A stretch of DNA of 47,758 nt, from positions 1 to 47,758 of the forward strand of contig LQPU01000046.1 in the NCBI GenBank assembly GCA_002101905.1. Direction: 5' to 3'. How positions within the stretch are numbered: position 1 is the first letter of the stretch; each line of letters starts with the position of its first letter. A model generated the notes under the pieces. The model did not search any database. It saw only the letters and a list, made by a program, of their open reading frames with translations, and was not told the DNA's origin. The translations under genes were made by a program, and so were the position numbers. Positions 1 through 8,035 of this stretch are shown here, piece by piece. The stretch comes from Mycobacterium shimoidei. GTDB taxonomy: Bacteria > Actinomycetota > Actinomycetes > Mycobacteriales > Mycobacteriaceae.

Positions 1-773
1 CCGCCGATGCCGAACAGCCAGCCGCCCCCGGCCCCCCCGGCCCCGCCGTGACCACCGACACCGCCGGCGACCTCGGCCGCGCCGTCACCGCCGTCACCGC
101 CCACCCCTCCGACGCCCATCAACCAGCCACCGGCCCCGCCGGTGCCACCGGTGACGCCGGCGCCCCCGTCGCCGCCGGCACCCCCGTCGCCGAACATCCC
201 CGCGGCGCCCCCGTCACCACCGCCGATACCCGGTAGGTTGCTGTCCCAGCCGTCGCCGCCGTCGCCGAACAACCAGCCGCCGTCAAAACCGTTGGGGTGC
301 ACCGCGGTGCCGTCGGCGCCGTCGCCGATCAACCCACGCCCGGTCAACAGCGTGAAGGGCGCATTGATGGCGTCGGTGATCTGCTTGCCGATGTCGCTTT
401 GAATCCACTCCTCGATACCGGTGTGGATCGGGGCGTAGATATTTTGGTCGAACCACCCGGTCCAATCGGTGGGCAAGTCCGACGCCGCGGGCACAACGCT
501 CGCCTCGGCGAACACCTCATCCCAATGCGCGGGATCAAGGAAGGCTTGCCACGCCGCGGACGACAACAGCGAATCCCAGGCGATGCTGCTCGTCGCCGCA
601 TCGATAAACGGCGCCAGAGCTTGGTCGATCATGTCGTCGACCACGTCGGCCCGCGCCGACGGTGCCGTAGCCAGCGGCGCGGTCCCGAACGCCAGAAAGG
701 CCCCCGCGGCTGTGGCCACCCCCACCGCACGACCTGCCTGACGAATCCCCTTGATGCTGCGGTGACGAGCCAT
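1..773 (-). CDS. Secreted PGRS-repeat protein without PE domain (partial, C-terminus off the left edge)
   Basis: I read this frame directly: 257 codons from an ATG at 773 run to the window edge without a stop, so the C-terminus is missing. The N-terminus has a basic region, a hydrophobic stretch and an A-R-A-D cleavage-like site near residue 43, so the protein is probably exported. Residues 44-150 form a helix-type domain with a D-x-x-I-D-Q start and several W residues. From about residue 150 the chain becomes Gly-rich (GGDGG, GGAGG, WLFG), typical of mycobacterial PGRS regions. It lacks the PE N-terminus that normally precedes PGRS. A GAGGAGG ribosome site lies about 13 nt upstream of the ATG. 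The N-terminal module resembles that of the next gene. Function is unknown; PGRS proteins are generally cell-surface or secreted. Confidence 0.85.
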   Translation of the reverse strand, partial: MARHRSIKGIRQAGRAVGVATAAGAFLAFGTAPLATAPSARADVVDDMIDQALAPFIDAATSSIAWDSLLSSAAWQAFLDPAHWDEVFAEASVVPAASDLPTDWTGWFDQNIYAPIHTGIEEWIQSDIGKQITDAINAPFTLLTGRGLIGDGADGTAVHPNGFDGGWLFGDGGDGWDSNLPGIGGGDGGAAGMFGDGGAGGDGGAGVTGGTGGAGGWLMGVGGVGGDGGDGAAEVAGGVGGHGGAGGAGGGWLFGIG

Positions 774-994
774 CTGCGGGCGGGCCCTCCTCACGCGCTA
801 TGGCTGTGGCTGGATCTGTGCCGACGCGTCTAATTTTATTAAAATAAGGTAATAGTTTCCAGAGAATTTACGAAGTTGTCGAAAATCGGCTGTCGATATG
901 CGCCGGACGGTGGCCAGCGCCCACGCTCACACAGGTAGTGGTCGATGAATCCCTGGCGGTGACAACGCCTTTCAACCCACCGCTCTCATTAGTT
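774..994. other. Intergenic region upstream of the PGRS protein
   Basis: This gap separates two genes on the minus strand. It contains an AT-rich island at about 833-880 (runs of A and T, unusual for this GC-rich DNA) that probably holds the promoter of the PGRS gene. I see no gene or clear hairpin in it. Confidence 0.5.
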
Positions 995-2908
995 TTAGTT
1001 CCAGAAATCGTTCATGGGCATGGCATACAGGTCGTTGTCGGTGAGCGGGGCCAGACCCAAGGCGTCTTCAATAGTGGCCATCAGGCTGTATTGGTTGTAG
1101 TAGGTGTCGGTGACGAAGTGGCCGGATTGCATCCCCCCGACCGTCACCGCGCCATCGCTCGGGATGATGATCATCGGAACGTGGTTGCCATCGTTGCCGA
1201 AGCCCAGTGACAGGTTGTTGTTGTCCTCGTCGAACGTGATGATGATCGCGCTTCTCTGCGTCGGGTCATTCCACGTTGCCGAGTTTTCAATGACGGACAG
1301 CTGCTGCTGCAGGAACTGGTCGCCGGCCGCGATGTTGTACTGATGGTCCGTGAACTGGGTGGCAATGAACTGGAGAACGCCACTAAGAGTGTCGACCGGG
1401 CCTTCCATGTTGTGGTCCTCGTCAGCAGCGATCCACGTGAATTCCGGGACGGTGTTGGGGTTTTCGAGGTCAGTCGACAAGTCCGTCAGCGGGAGCAGGT
1501 GGTCCTGCAGGTAGTCCGGGGTGTTGTCGAAGACATAGCTGAATTGGATGAATTGTAGTTCGTCGGGACTGTAGTCACCCGATGGCTCGAGGGCACCCGG
1601 GTTGGGCATGCTCTGCGCGTAGCCGGCCCACGATAAGCCCGCCTGATCAATTTCCTGCATGAGGTTGGGTGCGTCGATGCCAGCCGCGTCGGGGTTGTAG
1701 TCGATGCCGAAGTCCGTTCCACCCAGGACCCGGATGTAGTTGGGGTCGCTGGGGTGGCTCAGCGCAAAGTAGTTGTCCGCATATCCGTAGGTGTTGATCA
1801 GGCTGTTGAGGTACGGCGCGTTGGGGCTGTCGATGATGTCGTCGCTGCCCTTGTTCTCCATGTAGATCAGGAAGATGTGATCCAACTGGCCGACATCGGA
1901 CGTCGGTGGGGCGAGCGGCGCCGGGGTGAGGTTTGGATCGCCGACGGTGAACGACAGGTTGTCGGCGTAGGCGCCGTTGTAGTTGCCGAGGAACCAGTCA
2001 TTGTCGGTGAAGGTTGTGGTCACCTGTGCTGAAGTGGTGCCCTCCGGGACCGTCCCGAAGACGTCGCGTTCTTCAAACCCGGTGAAACCCAGGCGATCCC
2101 ATACCGTGACCGGGTCGAGCTGGGCGGTGCCCAGGACGTTTCCATCGGCGTCGAGGAAGGTGACCTGCACTGTGGCCACGGACGGGTCCCAGCCTTGGCC
2201 GCCGAGATCCGCGCTCAGGGTGAACGGTGTTCCGGCTGCGCCGGTGAGGTCGACGGTTTGGCTGATGCTGGACGTGGCCACGGGTCCGCCGCCGGCGAAA
2301 TTGTCGCCACCGCCCGGGGGCGCCGTCTGTGGAAAGGCCCAAAACTTTGGGACCGGAGAGGAGAGCCCGAGCGGATACCCGCCCTGGGTACCGTAGGCGA
2401 TCACGGTCGGGGTGCCGCTCTCCGTCCAGCCCGGAATGGTCACGCCGCTGAAGCCCGACCCGGATGGGTCGGCCGTTTCGAAGCCGGGGTTGACCAGCAA
2501 ATTCGGACTCATCTGCGTCACGTCAGCGGTGGGCGCGGCAGCCGGCTCGACATGGTTGAACCAGGTGTTGAGCGCGGTGTCCACCTGCTGACCGAACGCG
2601 TTCCAGTCCTGCTGCAGCACATCCAACCAACCATCAGCCGGGCTGGCCGCAGCCACCGAGCCCACATCGGCAACACTCGCGCCGGAAAGGCCAGCCAGAT
2701 CGGCCCATGACGCCGTGATCGCATTGAAGATCTGGTCGATGATCACGTCGAACTCATCGGCACTGGCAGTGGGCGCAAAAGCCAACGGCCCCAGCCCCAA
2801 CGCCAAAAACGTGCCGACCGCGCCCGTCAACCCAACCGCATGCCGACGGCGGCGTGCCATCGCCTTGCGTGAAGTTGGGCGTTCCTTGTTGGCACGTCGA
2901 TGAGCCAT
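995..2908 (-). CDS. Secreted phosphoesterase (acid phosphatase/phospholipase C superfamily) with an N-terminal targeting module and a jelly-roll-like domain
   Basis: The 637-residue product has three parts. Residues 1-50 are a signal sequence with an RRRR stretch before the hydrophobic core and a T-A-S-A cleavage-like site; a second Met at residue 17 (MARRRRHAVG) is an alternative start. Residues 51-130 are a Trp-containing helical region that begins D-E-F-D-V-I-I-D-Q, like the neighbouring PGRS protein. About 135-320 begin N-L-L-V-N-P-G-F-E and look like a carbohydrate-binding beta-sandwich (DUF642/galactose-binding type). About 335-637 match the phosphoesterase family (PF04185): H-I-F-L-I-Y-M-E-N-K-G near the start, then D-E-D-H-N, then I-I-I-T-F-D-E-D-N-N-N with N-D-G-N-H-V-P-M. 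These acidic and His residues are the expected metal ligands. The substrate is unknown; phospholipids or phosphorylated sugars are possible. Confidence 0.85.
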   Translation of the reverse strand: MAHRRANKERPTSRKAMARRRRHAVGLTGAVGTFLALGLGPLAFAPTASADEFDVIIDQIFNAITASWADLAGLSGASVADVGSVAAASPADGWLDVLQQDWNAFGQQVDTALNTWFNHVEPAAAPTADVTQMSPNLLVNPGFETADPSGSGFSGVTIPGWTESGTPTVIAYGTQGGYPLGLSSPVPKFWAFPQTAPPGGGDNFAGGGPVATSSISQTVDLTGAAGTPFTLSADLGGQGWDPSVATVQVTFLDADGNVLGTAQLDPVTVWDRLGFTGFEERDVFGTVPEGTTSAQVTTTFTDNDWFLGNYNGAYADNLSFTVGDPNLTPAPLAPPTSDVGQLDHIFLIYMENKGSDDIIDSPNAPYLNSLINTYGYADNYFALSHPSDPNYIRVLGGTDFGIDYNPDAAGIDAPNLMQEIDQAGLSWAGYAQSMPNPGALEPSGDYSPDELQFIQFSYVFDNTPDYLQDHLLPLTDLSTDLENPNTVPEFTWIAADEDHNMEGPVDTLSGVLQFIATQFTDHQYNIAAGDQFLQQQLSVIENSATWNDPTQRSAIIITFDEDNNNLSLGFGNDGNHVPMIIIPSDGAVTVGGMQSGHFVTDTYYNQYSLMATIEDALGLAPLTDNDLYAMPMNDFWN

Positions 2909-3308
2909 GGCCCTAACCTTCCTCAGACGTCGCTAAGCGAACCAGCAGCGCCTGCACCGGCTTGCTGATCGGATTGGTGAGTAGGTCGAAAAACATCAAC
3001 GGTGGTAAGACCGACCACCCGGCGGCCGCGCGCTCGCGGTACGCCCCAGTGATTCCGCTGCACGTGCAGGGCGGCAACCATAACCTCGCCCCTTCTACGT
3101 AGGGCTATCGGCGACCGGGTCTCGATCCTGAAAGTACCCTAAGCAAAACCTGAGGGTTTACCTATTGCACGAAAACCCAACAAAAATTTTTCTCCGATGA
3201 TCCCGATGCCCTACCGGCTGGAAACGGTGGGCTGACCGCTCCGCGAGTAAGGTCGAGCGCAGGGGGTATGCAGCGAGACAGCGGCCGACAGTCTGATTTG
3301 GAGGAATT
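2909..3308. other. 400-bp intergenic region with a coding-like micro-ORF
   Basis: This spacer separates divergent genes. On the minus strand a frame from TTG 3077 to TAG 2913 (54 codons) ends 4 nt before the phosphoesterase ATG. Its downstream 43 codons have about 77% G/C at third positions, and it reads like protein (for example M-F-F-D-L-L-T-N-P), but no family is recognised and the start is weak. A competing frame from ATG 3081 to 2923 has poor codon bias. The part at 3130-3200 is AT-rich and includes a short inverted repeat AAACC-TGAG-GGTTT (3146-3159); it probably contains promoters. Confidence 0.4.
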
Positions 3309-4733
3309 GTGGACATCGTCCTCGGCGTCTCGATGGCTCCCAAGCGGGTTCACGTGGTCCTGGTCGAGGGGGAGGACGCCGACGGCACCATCGTCGACGA
3401 AGACAACATCGAGGTCCCCGACGATCGCGACCCCACCAGGCCGCCCACCCCAAGCGCCGCCGAGCAGGTGATCTCGGCGATCGTCGGCACGCACCAAAGC
3501 GCCGCCCAAAGTGGCTACCAACTGAAGTCGACAGGAGTGACCTGCACCGATCCCATCGAGGCGAGCGCGTTGCGGGACGCGCTCGCGGCCTACAAGGTCG
3601 AGAACGTCATGCTGGTGTCGGCGTTCTTGGCCGCGGCCGCGTTGGCCCAGCGGGTCGGCAGCGAGCGCGGCCGCGCCAACACCGGCCTGCTTTTCGTCGA
3701 ATCGGACGCCGCGACCCTGGCGGTGGTCGACTCTTCTGACGGTTCGATCGCCGACGTGCGACAAGAGCCGCTGCCCGACGACGACACCGAGGCTGTCGCC
3801 CGGCTCACCGCGATGGCGGCCGACGCCGGCAGGCTGGAGTCACACCCGGAGGAGCTGCTCGTCGTCGGCGACACCGGGGTGAACGTCGAGATGGTCAAGC
3901 CAGAGCTGGAGGCTGCGACCTCGCTGGTGGTCAGCACGGCCGACGAGCCCGAAACGGCACTGGCTCGCGGTGCCGCGTTGGCGTCGGCGCATGCGCCGCT
4001 GTTCAATTCGTCCACCGCGGCGCTGGCGTATGCGCAAGACCCCGGCGTTGGTGCGGTTCATCCGGAGGTGGCGCTGGCGGCGGGCTTGGCCGCCGCACCC
4101 GGCCCGGATCACGATGCCACCCAAGACAACCAGCCGCTGGCGTACAGCGCGGCCCCGGACGACGACGCCGACGCCGTGACCGGGTACGCGGACGCTGACT
4201 TCGCCGCGGAGCAGTTGGAGGCCGAACGTAAGCCGTTTCTGGTCGCGCTGGGCGTGTTGATCATCTTCGTCGCCGGGGTGGCCGCGCTGGCCATTGCCTT
4301 GGCGCTCGACATCCGACCGGATGTCGACCAGCGGCCCAACCTGGGGCAACGGGTTGTGGTGCCGACCAAGCAGGCACCGCCTGCCCCAGCTCCTGCGCCC
4401 GCGCCGCAGGCCCCCGCGCCGGCGGTGGCACCCGCACCGGCTCCCGCACCCGTCGCTCCGGCTCCCGCGCCCGCGCCACCGCCAATAGCACCGCCACCTC
4501 CGCCAGCGCTTCCGCCGATTCCCGTGCCGGCGCCGCGACCGCCCGTCCCAGGACCGGGAATCCCAGGAGCACCGGGGATTCCGGGCCCGAAGATCCCCGG
4601 ACCGAAGATCCCTGGCCCGCACATCCCCGGCCCGCACATTCCGGGGCCTGGGATTCCGGGATTCGGTGGCGGCCATGGCCCCGGCCCGCACATCCCGGGT
4701 ATCCCGAACATCCCGGGCATTCCAGGGATCTAG
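3309..4733 (+). CDS. DUF7159-type single-span membrane protein with Pro-rich and collagen-like C-terminus
   Basis: The product is 474 residues with a GTG start at 3309; a GGAGGA ribosome site 5 nt upstream supports it. Residues 1-220 form the conserved mycobacterial domain beginning M-D-I-V-L-G-V-S-M, which has the look of an actin/hexokinase-like fold (V-L-V-E-G-E-D-A-D-G; L-L-V-V-G-D-T-G). Residues 313-335 are a single hydrophobic span. The tail starts Pro/Ala-rich (P-A-P-A-P repeats, about 358-405) and then becomes a G-x-x repeat of the type I-P-G-P (about 415-474). By topology the tail should lie outside the membrane, where Pro-rich segments could span the cell wall. The family occurs in several copies in mycobacteria (Rv0312 is one I recall). 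No enzymatic role is established. Confidence 0.8.
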   Translation: MDIVLGVSMAPKRVHVVLVEGEDADGTIVDEDNIEVPDDRDPTRPPTPSAAEQVISAIVGTHQSAAQSGYQLKSTGVTCTDPIEASALRDALAAYKVENVMLVSAFLAAAALAQRVGSERGRANTGLLFVESDAATLAVVDSSDGSIADVRQEPLPDDDTEAVARLTAMAADAGRLESHPEELLVVGDTGVNVEMVKPELEAATSLVVSTADEPETALARGAALASAHAPLFNSSTAALAYAQDPGVGAVHPEVALAAGLAAAPGPDHDATQDNQPLAYSAAPDDDADAVTGYADADFAAEQLEAERKPFLVALGVLIIFVAGVAALAIALALDIRPDVDQRPNLGQRVVVPTKQAPPAPAPAPAPQAPAPAVAPAPAPAPVAPAPAPAPPPIAPPPPPALPPIPVPAPRPPVPGPGIPGAPGIPGPKIPGPKIPGPHIPGPHIPGPGIPGFGGGHGPGPHIPGIPNIPGIPGI

Positions 4734-4794
4734 CGGTTTGTAATCAGCGGCCAGATTTGAACTGCGCCGCCGCCCGCGAGGGTTTAATGGGTCG

Positions 4795-6153
4795 ATGGAG
4801 TTGATATCGCCCACCGATTCGGTTTTTCTGCTCGGCGAATCCCGGGAACATCCAATGCATGTCGGTGGCCTGACGTTGTTCGAGCCGCCGGAGGGCGCCG
4901 GACCCGAGTTCCCCCGCGAGGTGTACGAGGCGTTAATCGAACACCAGGACTTTCAGCCCACGTTTCGTAAGCGTCCGGCACGACTTCTCGGCGGAATCGC
5001 CAACCTGACTTGGGCATACGACGACGAGGACGACATCGACATCCACTACCACCTGCGACGGCAAGCGCTGCCCACCCCGGGACGGATCCGCGACCTGCTC
5101 GAGCTGACCTCGCTGCTGCACAGCAGCTTGCTCGACCGCCACCGTCCACTGTGGGAAGGACATTTCGTGGAGGGACTCAGCGACGGTCGGTTCGCGCTCT
5201 ACACCAAGTTCCACCACGCGCTGGTCGACGGTGTTTCGGCGCTCAGGCTGATGCAACGCTCGTTGTCCAAAGATCCCAACGATCTCGAGATCCGAGCCGT
5301 CTGGAGCCTGCCTCGCCGCCGGCACTCGACCAACAGGTCACGCTGGCAGATCGTCAGTCAGCTCGCGGGATCGGTTGCGGCATTTGGTCCTTCGACTCTG
5401 TCGCTGGCTCGCGCTGCGCTGATCGAACAACAGTTGACCTTGCCGTTCGCCGCGCCACGCACCATGCTCAACGTCCCGATCGGCGGCGCCCGCCGGTGCG
5501 CGGCGCAGTCGTGGTCGATAGACCGCCTCAAAAGCATCAAGCAGGCCGCCGGGGTGAGCTTCAACGACGTCGTGCTGGCGATGTGCGCCGGAGCGCTGCG
5601 CTACTACCTGGTCGACCAGAATGCGCTCCCGGACACACCGTTGATCGCGATGGTCCCGGTGAGCCTGCGCAAAGAAGAGGATGCCGATAGCGGCGGCAAC
5701 ATGGTCGGCACCATCTTGTGCAACCTGGCCACCGATGTCGAGGATCCCGCCAAGCGGCTGGAAGCGATCAGCGAGTCGACCCGCTCCAACAAGAAAGTGT
5801 TCTCCGAACTGCCCCGGCTTCAGGCGCTGGCATTGTCGGCGCTTCTGCTGTCACCGATGGCGCTGGCCATCGTGCCGGGATTGGGCACGGCGGCCCCACC
5901 GCCGTTCAACATCGTCATCTCGAACGTGCCCGGGCCCACCGAGCCGATGTACCTGCGGGGCGCGCGGCTCGACGGCAACTATCCACTGTCGATTGCCCTG
6001 GACGGGTTGGCGCTGAACATCACGGTGGTCAACAACGCCGGCAACCTGGACTTCGGGCTGGTCGGCTGTCGGCGCAGTGTGCCGCATCTGCAGCGACTGC
6101 TCGGACACCTAGAATCGGCGCTGAAGGATTTGGAACGCGCGGTCGAGGTCTGA
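4795..6153 (+). CDS. tgs2: Wax ester synthase/diacylglycerol acyltransferase (triacylglycerol synthase, Tgs2-like)
   Basis: The 452-residue product belongs to the bifunctional WS/DGAT family, which transfers an acyl group from acyl-CoA to diacylglycerol to make storage triacylglycerol. The catalytic HHxxxDG motif is H-H-A-L-V-D-G at residues 140-146, preceded by the usual P-L-W (118-120). The later N-I-V-I-S-N-V-P-G-P motif is also present. Length is normal for the family. The Nudix gene starts 8 nt downstream, so the two are probably co-transcribed, as I recall for Rv3734c (tgs2) and Rv3733c in M. tuberculosis. The assignment to the Tgs2 branch rests on this neighbourhood; family membership is much firmer than the symbol. 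Confidence 0.88.
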   Translation: MELISPTDSVFLLGESREHPMHVGGLTLFEPPEGAGPEFPREVYEALIEHQDFQPTFRKRPARLLGGIANLTWAYDDEDDIDIHYHLRRQALPTPGRIRDLLELTSLLHSSLLDRHRPLWEGHFVEGLSDGRFALYTKFHHALVDGVSALRLMQRSLSKDPNDLEIRAVWSLPRRRHSTNRSRWQIVSQLAGSVAAFGPSTLSLARAALIEQQLTLPFAAPRTMLNVPIGGARRCAAQSWSIDRLKSIKQAAGVSFNDVVLAMCAGALRYYLVDQNALPDTPLIAMVPVSLRKEEDADSGGNMVGTILCNLATDVEDPAKRLEAISESTRSNKKVFSELPRLQALALSALLLSPMALAIVPGLGTAAPPPFNIVISNVPGPTEPMYLRGARLDGNYPLSIALDGLALNITVVNNAGNLDFGLVGCRRSVPHLQRLLGHLESALKDLERAVEV

Positions 6154-6161
6154 GTCGATTC

Positions 6162-6644
6162 GTGCCCAAACTGAGTGCGGGTGTGCTGCTGTACCGGGTG
6201 CGCGACGGGGTCGTCGAGGTGCTCATCGGCCATCCGGGTGGCCCGTTTTGGGCCCGCAAAGACGCCGGCGCCTGGTCGATCCCCAAAGGCGAATGCACCG
6301 AGGGCGAGGACCCCTGGGTGGCGGCGCAACGAGAATTCGTCGAGGAACTCGGCCTTGCGGTACCGGCCGCTCCGCACGTCGAGTTGGGTGCGGTGAAACA
6401 GCCCAACGGCAAGATCGTCACCGCGTTCGCCGTACACGCTGACCTCGACATCACCGAGGCCCACAGCAACACCTTCGAACTGGAATGGCCTCGCGGCTCG
6501 GGCACCATCCGAGAATTTCCGGAAATCGACCGAGTGGGCTGGTTTCCGGTAAGCCAGGCCAGAAACAAACTCCTCAAGGGCCAGCGACCGTTCCTCGACC
6601 GGCTGATGGCGTTGCCGGACCTGGCCGATCTGCGCGACTGTTAA
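6162..6644 (+). CDS. Nudix hydrolase (Rv3733c-like)
   Basis: The 160-residue protein hydrolyses a nucleoside diphosphate linked to another moiety. A perfect Nudix box G-x5-E-x7-R-E-x2-E-E-x-G-L lies at residues 43-65. I chose the GTG at 6162 because the conserved family start M-P-K-x-S-A-G-V-L-L-Y-R begins there, 8 nt after the tgs2 stop; the open frame itself extends much further upstream through tgs2. The W-A-R-K-D-x-G-A-W-S-I-P-K-G-E segment is typical of the diadenosine-polyphosphate-like branch. The substrate cannot be told from the sequence. It converges on the CsoR-family gene, with the two stop regions overlapping by 4 bp. Confidence 0.88.
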   Translation: MPKLSAGVLLYRVRDGVVEVLIGHPGGPFWARKDAGAWSIPKGECTEGEDPWVAAQREFVEELGLAVPAAPHVELGAVKQPNGKIVTAFAVHADLDITEAHSNTFELEWPRGSGTIREFPEIDRVGWFPVSQARNKLLKGQRPFLDRLMALPDLADLRDC

Positions 6645-6913
6645 GCCAAGGCCAGAAACAGCTTTTCGAGTTCCTCTTCGGACAGGGTCGGCCCGAGCCC
6701 GCTGTCCGTTCCGGTGATGCAGTGGCGCAACCCGGTGGCGACGATCTTGAAACCGGCACGGTCGAGCGCCCGCGAGACTGCCGCCAGCTGGGTGACAACG
6801 TCCTTGCAGTCGCGGCCTGCTTCGATCATCGAGATGACCCCGGAGAGCTGACCTTGCGCGCGGCGGAGTCGTTTCAGTATCACGTCCATCGCCTCGGCAT
6901 CCGCGTTAGCCAT
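6641..6913 (-). CDS. CsoR/CstR-family transcriptional repressor lacking the CsoR histidine
   Basis: The 90-residue all-helical protein matches the CsoR/RcnR/CstR family (pfam Trns_repr_metal). Cys36 (G-R-D-C-K-D) and Cys65 (L-R-H-C) are in the family positions. The residue that is His61 in copper-sensing CsoR is Gly here, with His64 next to Cys65. A Cys-Cys pair without the third ligand is the pattern of the persulfide sensor CstR, so a sulfur or thiol signal is more likely than Cu(I); this is an inference. It is the last gene of a three-gene operon and overlaps the oxidoreductase gene by about 8 bp. Two matching operators lie upstream of the operon, so autoregulation is likely. Confidence 0.85.
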   Translation of the reverse strand: MANADAEAMDVILKRLRRAQGQLSGVISMIEAGRDCKDVVTQLAAVSRALDRAGFKIVATGLRHCITGTDSGLGPTLSEEELEKLFLALA

Positions 6914-7511
6914 TGTTCTCCTCCCGTGTTGTCGATGGTGGGCCTTGGTAGGGGCGCTGCAGCACGGCGAATCCTGGCGTTGACGCAGCGCTCAACACCG
7001 CGTTGAGCAGCTCGGCACCGTCGTCACGATTGGGGATGCGGGTCAATACCGGCCCGAAGAAACCCTTGCCGTCGACCACGATGATCGGGCTACCGCCGCT
7101 GCCGCCAAGTGCGTCCTGACTGCGCCGGTGCGTGGCGCGTACCGCGTCGTCCCATCCTGGGTCATCGAGTGTTTCGACGAGTGCCGGGTTCAAATTCGAC
7201 GCTGACAGTGACTCTTTGAGCGCAGTGTCCGCCAATTCCTGGGCCGCATCGTGTACTAGGCCACCGAACGCCTCGTAGAGCTCGCGAAAGGCGTCGGGCC
7301 CGCCGTCGGCGGTAGCGGCCGCGAACACCCGCCCCAGTCGACGGGACCAATCGATTTTGGTTCGGTGCGCCGGGTCGACGTCGCGGCCCTCGTTGAGCAC
7401 CGCCAGGCTCATCTGGCGAAGTCCGCTTCCTCGGTCCGCGGCTTGTAGCCAGCGCGACGTCACCCACGCGAATGGGCACACAGGATCGACGTAGAGTTCG
7501 ACGTTGGTCAT
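6906..7511 (-). CDS. DsbA/thioredoxin-fold oxidoreductase (Rv2466c-like, single active-site Cys)
   Basis: The product is about 201 residues. Y-V-D-P-V-C-P-F-A-W near the N-terminus corresponds to the active site of the mycothiol-dependent reductase Rv2466c, which as I recall has C-P-W-C; here the second Cys is Ala, so this is a monothiol variant. The G-S-P-I-I-V-V-D-G-K-G-F-F-G-P-V segment carries the cis-Pro loop of DsbA-type proteins. I place the start at ATG 7511, which shares one base with the TGA of the DUF302 gene (TGATG); GTG 7514 is the alternative. The overlap indicates translational coupling. It probably reduces or transfers thiols in the cytoplasm. Confidence 0.82.
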   Translation of the reverse strand: MTNVELYVDPVCPFAWVTSRWLQAADRGSGLRQMSLAVLNEGRDVDPAHRTKIDWSRRLGRVFAAATADGGPDAFRELYEAFGGLVHDAAQELADTALKESLSASNLNPALVETLDDPGWDDAVRATHRRSQDALGGSGGSPIIVVDGKGFFGPVLTRIPNRDDGAELLNAVLSAASTPGFAVLQRPYQGPPSTTREENNG

Positions 7512-7918
7512 CACAACGCCTCGGCGAGTGTCGTGATTGCCGCGCGGAGTAGGCGGGTGGCTTCCTCGGCAACCGGCGATAAGGCCGGATCGTCGATCAC
7601 CTGCACCATGAGCTGCGGGTTCATCGCCTCGACGTGCACTGTTGCGGGATCCTCGGGGTCTTCTCGGACGACGACGTTACAAGGCAGCAGCAGTCCGACC
7701 TGCTTATCGGCAGACAGCGCCCGGTGCGCCAGTGGTGGGTTGCACGCGCCCAAAATCAGGTAGCGCTCCATTGACTGTCCAAGCTTCTCTTTCAGCGTGG
7801 CCTGCACATCAATTTCGGTCAATATCCCAAAACCGTTGTCCTTCAGAACTTCACGAGTTCGGGACACAACTTTGTCGAAATCGGGTCCGGCAGTCGATGT
7901 GCTGATCGCGATGGACAT
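7511..7918 (-). CDS. DUF302 protein
   Basis: The 135-residue protein fits the DUF302 family: an alpha/beta domain with the Y-L-I-L-G-A-C-N-P-P-L-A segment and the closing D-P-A-L-x-P-V-A-E-E-A. DUF302 genes are often found with sulfur- or metal-handling genes, but their reaction is unknown. It is the first gene of the operon with the oxidoreductase and the CsoR/CstR-type repressor. The ATG at 7918 has an AAAGGAG ribosome site 6 nt upstream. A single Cys in G-A-C-N-P-P could be functional. No signal peptide is visible, so it should be cytosolic. Confidence 0.85.
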   Translation of the reverse strand: MSIAISTSTAGPDFDKVVSRTREVLKDNGFGILTEIDVQATLKEKLGQSMERYLILGACNPPLAHRALSADKQVGLLLPCNVVVREDPEDPATVHVEAMNPQLMVQVIDDPALSPVAEEATRLLRAAITTLAEAL

Positions 7919-7944
7919 GGCACTCCTTTCGCAGGGTAAATCAG

Positions 7945-7960
7945 ATACCCCGGTGGGTAT
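7945..7960. promoter_or_regulatory. CsoR/CstR-type operator 1
   Basis: ATACCC-CGGT-GGGTAT is a perfect 6-4-6 inverted repeat, 26 bp upstream of the DUF302 start. Its form (ATACC..GGTAT around a GC core) matches operators bound by the CsoR/RicR/CstR family. Confidence 0.8.
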
Positions 7961-7976
7961 ACAGCGACAATACCAG

Positions 7977-7992
7977 ATACCCTAGGGGGTAT
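7977..7992. promoter_or_regulatory. CsoR/CstR-type operator 2
   Basis: ATACCC-TAGG-GGGTAT repeats the first operator with identical arms. The centres are 32 bp apart, about three helical turns, so two repressor tetramers could sit on the same face. It also lies 43 bp before the divergent dehalogenase gene, which might share the control. Confidence 0.8.
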
Positions 7993-8035
7993 AAACCAGA
8001 CCGCCGGACGTAGCGGGTACCAGGTATCGACAGGT

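Noticed and set aside
2923..3081. ATG-started 52-codon frame on the minus strand
   Set aside because: Third-position GC is near 55%, far below real genes here; the other frame (3077-2913) is more coding-like.
4109..4720. Gly-rich minus-strand frame that looks like a PGRS protein
   Set aside because: It is the antisense of the Pro-rich and collagen-like tail of the DUF7159 gene; no ribosome site, and the plus-strand gene has a clear domain structure.
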